From: Helianthus annuus
Taxonomy: Eukaryota; Streptophyta; Magnoliopsida; Asterales; Asteraceae
Direction of reading: 5' to 3'
Assembly (NCBI RefSeq): GCF_002127325.2
Contig: NC_035439.2
Coordinates: forward strand, 140,369,901 to 140,433,900
DNA: 64,000 nt
Shown: positions 55,170 to 64,000 of the stretch, one piece after another
Position numbering within the stretch: position 1 is the first letter of the stretch
How the letters are laid out: the number at the start of each line of letters is the position of its first letter
The notes under the pieces: generated by a model
Database searches by the model: none
Told to the model about the DNA's origin: nothing
What the model saw: the letters and a program-made list of their open reading frames with translations, nothing else
Program-made: the position numbers and the translations under genes

Positions 55170-58100
55170 TGTCACACCCCGACCACGTAGAACATACAAA
55201 ACGTGGCGGAAACGTCGGGGAGTGTTGTAACAGAATCAATTGTTTCAAATCCATGGCAAATGAAGTTTCGTTTTATAAATCAAACATGAAAGTTTACATT
55301 GTCTAAACAAGAATCAAAGTGTACATAACATAAATTAACTAGTTCTTGTCTCGTTTTAAGTCACTAAGGCACAGGTCCGCCTAAGTATGTCTTGATAAGT
55401 CCTATGCATCATCTCCTGAAAACACATGTGAAAATACGTACGTCAGCATAAAAATGCCTGTGAGATACATTGGTTTTGTGAAAACGGAATTCATGACTTG
55501 AGTTTGAGAAAATGTTTAGTCATGAACCTCGTATTTTGCTTTGTCTTGTAAATCATTTGAAAAACGGTAAGATCAAATGATATGTATAAATAAGAGAACA
55601 ATGCATGGTTAACTGAATAACCATGTAAAAAGAGTTTGTATAAGATTTGTTGTTTGTAAATCAATGTCTTGTGAAAAGCGTGTTATTTGTATAAAATGTT
55701 CTATGTCTCAAATTGAAATGATTCAAATAACGCTACGATATGTAATACCATACAAACACTTATATATAGGAAGTACCAGCGGCGTATCCACCATGCTTGT
55801 ATCATATTACACATGCCTCGTTACTTAAATCACTTACTCAAACCAAACCATCAAGATGAAATGTTTAACAACGGTAGAAATGTTTATGTATAGTCAAATG
55901 GTTACAACTGTTCAAAATGTAGTATAATGTGTTCATATGCTGGATGAGCATATGCAACAGAAATGCAATGTGAAACAATGTACTACGTATGCACACAATG
56001 GGCGTACGTAGCATGAAATGTATTGTAGAATACAACGGTTCAAAATGTAGTGTAATGTGTTCATATGCTGGATGAGCATATGCAACAGTAATGCAATGTG
56101 AAACAATGTACTACGTATGCACACAATGGGCGTACGTAGCATGAAATGTATTGTAGAGTACAACGGTTCAAAATGTAGTGTAATGTGTTCATATGCTGGA
56201 TGAGCATATGCAACAGTAATGCAATGTGAAACAATGTACTACGTATGCACACAATGGGCGTACGTAGCATGAAATGTAAAGCAATGTACTAAGTACGCAC
56301 ACAATGGGCATACATAGCATAAACACAATGAAATCATGTACTATATATGTACTATCGAACATAGTAGTATATGATGTGAAAACCGGAAAGCATAAAAGTA
56401 GCAAGTAGGCACATGTGTTTCACCCCAAAACAGTTTGGAAAACAGTAAAAGAGGGGTTCAATGTACTCACATTGACTCCTCGAAAACATGTAAAAGATGG
56501 GGTTCAATGTACTCACATTGACTCCTCGAAAACATGTAAAAGATGGGGTTCAATGTACTCACCTGAGATTGCTTTGGATTGATTGTATAATAACCAGATA
56601 ATGCTAAAGATCACGGGATATCAAACGGCACCTAATAGGTAGCTATGTTAATATACCGGACCAAAATGGAAGGATCGGATAGTAAGCGGGTTCGTAAACC
56701 AAACGAGTATGGAGACTCGTATAATATGGTTTAACAGAGCCTACATACTAAAATGAAACTTAACCTAAGTGCTTACGGTCCATCACGACCCGTTTAGGTA
56801 GCTTATGCTACCTTACGCGTCGTTCGCGTAGAACGCGTCTGGAACGCCTAACATCGTGACCACAAGGTATAACCTCGGGAGGTTATAGCTATGGTCACCT
56901 AATGTGTTTGGTCAGATCCTAATGATCGACCAAATGGGTCGGGTTCGAAAGTATAAGCGATGGTTTAGATCGCTTACCTTACGACCCTATATAAGCACTA
57001 AACTAAAAGTGACGAGCTAAGCATGTTAGAACATGCTTAACTAAGTTTGAAAACAGGTTTGACATCAAAACAAACGGCTTTGATGCCCACGAGTAGTTTG
57101 GTTACAAAATATGCAAGAATGCACATTTTGGCCGAAACTACGACTCGTCACTGAGCCTAGATAACGTGGTGATCAGTAGGTATAGTCACTACGGACTATA
57201 ACCATCGTGATCACGCTCACGTTATGAAGTTCCATGAACTTCGCATCGACCATAAGCTGGTCAATGCAGAAAGTCAACAAAACGTTGACTTTCGGACTCG
57301 AAAAGCGAATAAAAGAGCGAAAGAAGACTTACGGAGGGTCCCCGAGTGCTAATCTAGATCAAATAGCTCAGGTATGAAACAATGGTTCCAACTTAGAGCC
57401 TTAAGATCAGATTGTGTGGGTTTTTGGAACAAAGGGGGGGTATTTATAGGAAAAGTGGAACCGTTAGGATCGTTTATCGAATATCGTTCCACGATCTCGT
57501 GCGTACACTTGTCGCAATGTTGTGGTAAGTCAGAAAATGCCCCTTGGCTCTTGATTGGGTGAAAGGGCATTGCCCCTTGATCGATCGAAAGGCCAAAATG
57601 CATTAAATGCAACATTTATTCTGTCTGACAGTCTCACGCGGCCCGCCTCAACATTCAGGAAAAACTCACGCGGGCCGCCTGAGGCTTCTGATCTGCACCA
57701 CTTGCAGAATTTACACTTTTGGTCCCTGTTGCGTATTTAAGCCATTTCCGACACTTCTAAGGCCCGTAAAGCCAACTTTAAGGCCCTAAATTGATGCCTA
57801 AACATTGTGGACATGAAACATGCTCAAAAATGTTCCGGATGTTGGTTCGTTTGGTCGTACGATCGCGATGTTCGGTTAATTACGACGGAATGCGCATAAG
57901 CGCGGAAAACGATCCAAATGACGCAACGAATGGATTTTTCTAATGCCAAACACTAAGGCATAATGTTAGGATGCTTATATAAATTTTTGGATGTCCGGAT
58001 GTATTCAGAACGTAAGTTATGCGCGAAGGTGCAAACTTGTGCACTTTTTGACACTTTTAGTCCCTGAATGACCCAAAAGTTTGTTTTAGCATACCAAACC

Positions 58101-58524
58101 CCTCAAAGCCTATTTCTAAGCTATATAAAGGATATTTATGGTATGTTTAACTTATGGACATGTTCCAGAATGTTCGTTACAGTTCAAATTGGCATACTTT
58201 CGCAGTTTGTCAAGTTTAGTCCCTGTAAGCGAATTAACTTGTTTTTGCCATACCAAAGCCTTCACAACTTATTTCTAAGTTATGTAAAGGTTATTTAAGG
58301 TATGTTAAGTATATGTTGATGTCCCGGAGTATTTGTCGCATTAAACTGAGTATGTTTTCGCACCAGGTTGCGTATAATTCTCCAGAGAGCGATGTAAAGT
58401 TTGAAATTGAACTAGAATTGATATGTGCAATAGATACACATATTTATACAAGATCCCAAGTATGAAATAAGATATTTCATCGGCTTGGTATTTGTTTGAT
58501 GGTCGCGGTGACACAGGTGTCACA
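55170..58524 (-). repeat. E3 5' LTR (3,355 bp)
   Basis: It runs from TGTCACACCCCG to GGTGTCACA on the plus strand. It holds the 128 bp repeats (from 55930), the 45-46 bp repeats (about 56445-56567) and a CpG-dense inverted pair (about 57630-57685). The next base, 58525, resumes the E2 reading frame exactly. Confidence 0.9.
57440..57449 (-). promoter_or_regulatory. E3 LTR candidate TATA box
   Basis: The minus strand reads CTATAAATAC, a plant-type TATA box, about 1.08 kb into the 5' LTR. The same sequence is at 50593-50602 in the 3' LTR. A C-rich run lies just downstream on the minus strand. Confidence 0.5.
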
Positions 58525-60065
58525 AATATGGTGGCGGATGCGTTGAGCCGAAAGGTAGACCATTCGCCCATTCGAGTGCGATCAATGCAACTGATTGTAA
58601 CATCGGGTTTACTTGAACAAATACGAAGATCTCAAATCGAAGCATTGAAGGAGGAAAATGTGAAGAAGGAAAGAATAGTTGGCCAATCGAAAGAATTGCC
58701 GGATGGTAACCAAGCGTTAAAGACGCGTTTTGGGAGGATATGGGTTCCAAATTCGTGTGGAGTCAAGGCGCTCCTACTTGACGAAGCCCACAAATCCCGT
58801 TATTCAATCCATCCGGGGGCAACCATGATGTATAACGATTTAAAGCAAAACTATTGGTGGCCCGGGATGAAAAGAGATGTTGTAAAATATGTGGAGAAGT
58901 GCATGACGTGTTTGCAAGTCAAAGCAGAACACCAAAAGCCGTATGGTAAATTGCAACCATTCGATATCCCAGTCTGGAAATGGGAACAAATCACATTGGA
59001 CTTGTTGACCAAACTGCCCAAAACCAACCGCGGTTTCGATGCTATACGGGTAATTGTGGATAGATTGACGAAAAGTGCTCACTTCATTCCGATTCGTGAT
59101 ACTTATACATCCGAAAAGATGTCAGAGGTATATACCAATGAAATAGTGGCACGCCACGGGGTACCGATATCTATTGTGTCCGACAGAGATACCCGGTTTA
59201 CTTTGAATTTTTGGCGCAAATTCCAAGAACAAATGGGAACTAAATTGTTCATTAGCACCGCGTACCATCCACAAACGAATGGACAAAGTGAAAGAACAAT
59301 TCAGACGTTGGAGGATATGTTACGGGCATGCATTATCGACTTCGGGGGTAGTTGGGGTGTCTATCTACCATTGGTCAAATTTTCATATAATAACAGCTAC
59401 CACGCAAGCATCGGGATGGCTCTGTACGAGATGCTTTACGGTAGAAAATGTCGAACCCCGGTGTGTTGGGGCGAGGTTGGTCCACGCGAGCTTGCACATA
59501 AGGATGTAGTCCAGATCACGAATAAAAAGATTGACTTGGTCCGAGCCCATTTGAAAGCGGCTCAGGATCGACAAAAATCATATGCAAACAGAAGAAGGAG
59601 ACCAATTGAGTTTCAAGTCGGTGACAAAGTTATGTTAAAGGTATCCCCATGAAAGGGAATTATTCGGTTCAGAAAAAGGGGGAAATTAAGCCCGAGATTT
59701 ATTGGGCCATTCAGGATTATCGAACGGGTTGGTAAGGTAGCGTACCGTCTTGAACTGCCTGAGGAATTGAGTGGGATACATAGCACGTTCCAGTATCACA
59801 TCTCCGGAAATGTCTAGCCGACGATACAGCTTACATTCACTATGATGACATTGAAGTGGATAACAGTCTTAACTACGCAGTGAAGCCGATCGCGATTCTA
59901 GATCGTAAAGTGAAAAGCTTAAGGAACAAAGTGATTAATCAAGTAAAGGTTAAATGGGAACATAGAAAGGGTTTGGATACCACATGGGAGTCTGAAGAAG
60001 AGATGCAACGGCTCTACCATACATTATTTGGTACGTATTTTGGTTTCAGGGACGAAACCCTCTTT
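58525..60065 (+). pseudogene. pol: E2 integrase and chromodomain-like end
   Basis: The frame resumes with [10 protein letters not shown], the end of RNase H. Integrase follows: an HHCC zinc finger ([10 protein letters not shown], then CMTCLQVKAEH), catalytic Asp in VDRLTKS, Asp in VSDRDTRF and Glu in GQSER, all present. A TGA at 59653-59655 follows LKVSP where the family has Trp. The GPY/F region continues in frame, then the phase changes near 59800. The last part, QVKVKWEHRKGLDTTWESEE (about 59940-60000), is chromodomain-like, which would target integration to heterochromatin. The zinc finger and catalytic core are intact; the C-terminus is broken. Confidence 0.87.
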
Positions 60066-60077
60066 AAAGGGGTGGAC
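60066..60077 (+). promoter_or_regulatory. E2 polypurine tract
   Basis: AAAGGGGTGGAC lies directly before the 3' LTR start TGTAACATCC. A copy of its right half is found 29 bp downstream as part of a short duplication. Confidence 0.65.
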
Positions 60078-60078
60078 T

Positions 60079-61199
60079 TGTAACATCCCGAAAATAGGGG
60101 GTGGACTTGTAACATCCCGAAATATAAAACTTTACATTAGAATTATAAACCGTTAAATAAACAAGAACATACTAACTAGGAATAGATAACCCAGTTAGAT
60201 ACGGGTCTTGTGATACCAAATAAATGGATGGAAACTCCTAAATTATAAATAAAACAATAATTGAGGGACCAAAGTTGTAAAGTTAGGAACTTGAATGGTT
60301 AAAATCAAAATAACTCACACCAAACACACAATTTGGTGTGTCTGGTCGAACAAGAACACAAGGGCGACATCAGGCTCCCCACCAAACCCTAGTTTTTGTC
60401 AAAATTGATCAAATTGAGAGTTCAAGTCAGTTCTAGATCGATTTTCAAGCACGAATTAGTGATCACCTTGTTGAGGGGATCATAAGGTATGCAAAATCTT
60501 GATGTTTTGATTCATCTTAAATTCTAGGTTAATTGTGAAAAACTGAAATTGAGCTTGATTATGTGTTGTATTGATGAAATTAGAAGTGATATGATGTCTG
60601 GAGATAAACCCTAGATGTTTTCTTGTTAAAATCTCGCATGATACTTGTAGAGATTATAATCACCATTGTAGGTGATTAATAAGTTGTAGAAACTTGATAA
60701 ACACTAGGATTATGATTCTTGTTCTAGTGTAATATGAGTTTTATGAGGTAATTTCTGAAATATGGAAGTTAAAACATGTGTAAATTTACCTAATTGAAGT
60801 TGATTTAGATGAAAATTACAAGTCATGAACTTGGTTTTGATTATGTAAAAATCTGACCCGCTAGGTGTTTGTTAAAATGCCTAAGTGAGGATTAAAATGT
60901 TAAAAATCGGATGAAAACGCAGATTTGATTATCATAGAGAAGTATGCGTTAATGATTATGAGAAGAGTTCTAAATTGATTGTGAATTTAACTCTTTAGGC
61001 AAAGAATCCGGATCGTCAAGCGGACAAGCCGGAGGGGATACACGTTTGAAGGGTGTGCTCTAAAAGTACGTGACTTTAGTCCCGTTACATTATGCATAAA
61101 TGTTTGGTTTTAGTGTACAAAAGGTGTCGTAGTATAAAATACGCGTTTGGTGTGTCTTTGAAGTGGCGAAGCTCACTCGACAATCAAACGAGTCAAAAT
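60079..61199 (+). repeat. E2 3' LTR, truncated, with a 29 bp start duplication
   Basis: TGTAACATCCCGAAA occurs at 60079 and again at 60108 with the intervening sequence duplicated. From 60108 the sequence follows the 5' LTR (19277 onward) to about position 1,090 of the LTR, then breaks off at 61199 after 'gagtcaaaata'. The remaining ~1.1 kb of the LTR is missing. Confidence 0.87.
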
Positions 61200-64000
61200 A
61201 TTGTGCGCGACCTTCCCGAGGTATTCCCTGAGGAATTACCTGGTCTTCTGCCTCATCGCCAAGTTGAGTTTCAAATCGAGCTATCTCCTGGAGCAGCGCC
61301 CATAGCTCGAGCGCCTTATCGTCTAGCTCCATCAGAACTTGAAGAACTGTCTACGCAACTACAAGAACTCCTGGAAAAGGGTTTCATACGTTCTAGCTCT
61401 TCACCCTGGGGAGCTCCAATCTTGTTTGTGAAGAAGAAAGACGGTACTTTCAGGATGTGTATTAACTACCGCGAGCTCAACAAGGTGACTGTGAAGAATC
61501 GTTATCCTCTTCCACGCATTGATGATTTGTTCGACCAGTTGCAAGGGTCGAGTTATTACTCTAAGATTGATTTGAGATCGGGATACCATCAGCTGAGAGT
61601 CCGAGAGGAAGGCGTCTCCAAGACAACATTCAGAACTCGTTACGGCCATTATGAGTTTCTGGTTATGCCTTTCGGATTAACGAATGCACCTGCGGTCTTC
61701 ATGGATCTCATGAACCGAGTGTGCAAGCCTTACCTGGATAAGTTTGTCATAGTGTTCATCGAAGACATCCTGATCTATTCTAAGAGTCAGGAGGAACACG
61801 AGCAACACCTGAGACTTATTCTGGAACTTCTTCGAAAAGAGCAGTTGTATGCCAAGTTTTCGAAATGTGACTTCTGGCTTCGCGAAGTCCACTTTCTAGG
61901 CCATGTAGTAAACAAGGATGGGATTCATGTTAATCCATCCAAGGTTGACTCGATCAAGAACTAGCCTGCACCCCGTACACCAACAGAAATCCGCCAATTC
62001 TTGGGTTTGGCAGGATATTACCGAAGATTCATCAAGGATTTCTCCAAGATTGCGCAACCTCTCACTTCACTGACTCAGAAGGGTGTCACCTATCGTTGGG
62101 GTGACGCACAGGAGTCCGCATTTCAGCACTTGAAAGATAGACTTTGTAGCGCGCCTATCCTCTCATTGCCTGAAGGCACAGATGATTTTGTGGTTTACTG
62201 CGACGCTTCCATCCAAGGACTTGGTTGTGTGTTGATGCAACGTGACAAGGTCATTGCCTACGCATCGCGCCAACTTAAAGTTCACGAAAGGAACTACACT
62301 ACACACGACTTGGAATTAGGAGCAGTTGTTTTCGCGCTTAAGATATGGAGACATTACCTGTACGGTACCAAGTGCACCATTTACACCGATCACAGGAGTC
62401 TCGAGCATATCTTCAAGCAAAAGGAATTGAATATGCGACAACGCCGATGGGTAGAACTCTTGAATGATTATGAATGCGCTATCAAGTACCATCCGGGCAA
62501 GGCCAATGTTGTGGCCGACGCCCTCAGCCGAAAGGATACTATACCTAAGCGTGTACGTGCATTACAGCTTACCATCCAATCTAACCTTCCCGCTCAGATT
62601 CGCGATGCTCAGGTTGAAGCATTGAAGGCAGAGAACATCAGGGCTGAGTCCCTACGAGGATCGAGGCAACGGCTAGAACAAAAGGAAAACGGTGCCTACT
62701 ATGTTAACGGACGCATCTGGGTTCCACTGTATGGAGACCTACGCGAGCTTGTGATGGATGAAGCGCATAAGTCTCGTTACTCAGTACATCCTGGTTCGGA
62801 TAAGATGTACCATGATCTCAAGACTACATACTGGTGGCCTGGTATGAAAGCCAGCATAGCGACCTACGTCAGTAAATGCTTGACTTGTGCTAGGGTCAAA
62901 GTCGAATACCAGAAACCATCAGGCCCACTCCAACAACCAGAGATTCCGAAATGGAAATGGGAGCAAAGATTTCGTTACTGGCCTACCTAGATCCCAACGC
63001 GGAAATGATACCATTTGGGTGATCGTGGATCGACTGACCAAGTCTGCACATTTTCTGCCTATCAAGGAAAAGGATAAGTTTTCTACCCTAGCAGACATCT
63101 ACCTAAAGGAAGTGGTATCAAGGCACGGAGTACCAACCTCCATCATTTCTGATCGTTACGCGCGTTTTACCTCTGAACTGTGGCAAGCTATGCACAAGTC
63201 CTTTGGCTCACGTTTAGATATGAGCACCGCTTATCACCCACAGACGGATGGGCAATCTGAACGCACCATCCAAACCCTTGAAGACATGCTTAGGGCATGC
63301 GTAATCGACTTCGGCAATGGCTGGGAAAAGCATCTCCCATTAGTGAAGTTTTCATATAACAACAGTTACCACACCAGCATCCAAGCCGCTCCATTCGAGG
63401 CATTGTATGGACGGAAGTGTCGATCACCTCTCTGTTGGGCAGAAGTTGGTGACAGTCAAATCACCGGCCCAGAACTCGTAGTAGATACAACCGAGAAGAT
63501 TGCTCAGATACGACAACGAATGGCGGCAGCTCACGACCGTCAGAAAAGCTATGCTGATAAGCGAAGAAAGCCACTCGAGTTCCAGGTTGGGGATCGAGTG
63601 CTGCTCAAAGTCTCACCTTGGAAAGGTGTAGTCCGTTTTGGCAAACGAGGCAAACTCAACCCGCGTTATGTCGGACCATTCGAAATCATTGAGAAGATTG
63701 GCAAGGTGGCCTACAGGCTGAATCTACCTGAAGAACTCAGCGGAGTTCACAACGTTTTCCATGTGTCGAATCTGAAGAAGTGTCTGTCAGATGAGACCCT
63801 CATAGTTCCCCTCAAGGAACTCACTATCGACGACCAGCTGCGATTCGTCGAAGAACCAGTAGAGATTACTGATCGAGATGTTAAAATTCTCAAGCGCACC
63901 AGGATACCTCTTGTCCAAGTTCGTTGGGATTCCCGTCGTGGCCCAGAGTATACCTGGGAACGAGAGGACCAAATGAAACTCAAGTATCCCCAGCTGTTTA
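61200..64000 (+). mobile_element. E4: Tekay-like chromovirus fragment, runs off window
   Basis: Starts abruptly in the protease-RT linker and continues to the chromodomain near the window end. LTR, gag and protease are absent on the left. It is related to E1 but diverged from it. The orientation is plus, the same as E2. Confidence 0.87.
61200..64000 (+). pseudogene. pol: E4 pol: RT, RNase H, integrase, chromodomain, with stop and frameshift
   Basis: The first frame ([15 protein letters not shown] to 61961) holds RT with motif [13 protein letters not shown] intact. The catalytic FIDD reads FIEDILIYS, so the first Asp is Glu, and CIDYREL reads CINYREL. A TAG at 61962-61964 replaces a Trp expected by family; the frame then continues through RNase H ([22 protein letters not shown]) and the integrase HHCC finger. 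Near 62965 a small deletion (not a multiple of three) shifts the frame. From 62968 it is open to the window end with integrase D, D and E (VDRLTKS, SDRYARF, GQSER; DD35E spacing), the GPY/F region and a chromodomain ([16 protein letters not shown]). It is therefore inactive. Confidence 0.88.

Larger units (their letters stand above)
48617..58524 (-). mobile_element. E3: gag-only Tekay-like LTR retrotransposon (TR-GAG-like)
   Basis: The minus-strand order is 5' LTR (58524-55170), iMet primer site, leader, gag, about 1.8 kb without coding capacity, polypurine tract and 3' LTR (51677-48617, its distal 294 bp lost). No protease, RT or integrase sequence lies between the LTRs, so it is non-autonomous. 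Gag-only elements of this type are known in plants as TR-GAG; here the LTRs are unusually long. The 3,061 bp shared by the two LTRs are of equal length and differ at only a handful of sites, so the insertion is young. It lies inside the RNase H region of E2. Confidence 0.88.
19277..61199 (+). mobile_element. E2: old Ty3/gypsy chromovirus split by 34 kb of nested elements
   Basis: The plus-strand order is 5' LTR, primer site, gag, protease, RT up to motif VQFLGHI at 24476, then foreign DNA to 58524. Next come the end of RNase H, integrase, a chromodomain-like end, a polypurine tract and a 3' LTR. The 3' LTR matches the 5' LTR from its TGTAACATCCCG start. About 250 codons between the RT and ADALSRK are missing. 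Frameshifts, two stops and an RT active-site change show it is dead and older than the elements inside it. The 5 bases left of it are TTACA; the matching right flank is lost because the 3' LTR is truncated. Confidence 0.88.

Overview
This window is plant nuclear DNA made almost entirely of transposable elements; I find no host gene I can defend. The gag and pol families, the LTR ends (TGTCACACCCC, TGTAACATCCCG), and the tRNA-iMet and tRNA-Asp primer sites fit a large, repeat-rich genome. From memory of similar retroelement proteins I lean to an Asteraceae species, but this is inference and no host gene confirms it.

Layout. (1) 1-8228, minus strand: a Tekay-like Ty3/gypsy chromovirus (E1) with a 2.8 kb 5' LTR, leader, gag and pol; its 3' end lies left of the window. 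It is open apart from two in-frame stops. (2) 8229-19276: a LINE reverse-transcriptase remnant followed by small DNA transposons. These include three PIF/Harbinger-like MITEs with TAA/TTA target duplications, a hAT-like MITE with a perfect 8 bp duplication, a 1.9 kb fold-back element with a second fold-back element inside it, and two SINE-like pol III promoter pairs. (3) 19277-61199, plus strand: an old, decayed chromovirus (E2) split into a left part (5' LTR, gag, protease, half of RT) and a right part (integrase, chromodomain, truncated 3' LTR). (4) 24477-48616, minus strand, inside E2: a tandem array of an Athila-like element, LTR-int-LTR-int-LTR plus a third, truncated gag, with a period of about 10.47 kb and near-identical copies. 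(5) 48617-58524, minus strand: E3, a gag-only Tekay-like element with about 3.36 kb LTRs and no pol. The Athila array is inserted in its 3' LTR. (6) 61200-64000, plus strand: pol of a second Tekay-like chromovirus (E4), joined directly to the broken E2 LTR and running off the window.

History read from the sequence: E2 inserted first, E3 landed in its RNase H region, and the Athila-like element landed in the E3 LTR and became a tandem array. A later deletion then fused the truncated Athila gag to the E2 reverse transcriptase. That deletion removed about 250 codons of E2, the left 294 bp of the E3 LTR and the rest of the third Athila unit. The older elements carry stops that all look like G:C to A:T transitions, while the Athila gag-pol frames have none.

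Most interesting: the Athila unit lacks the integrase core in both copies. It has a second, unrelated ORF downstream of pol, and both ORFs start three bases after a splice-acceptor-like TTTTGCAG. This suggests a spliced subgenomic mRNA. GC-rich, CpG-dense hairpin modules also recur in LTRs of unrelated families.
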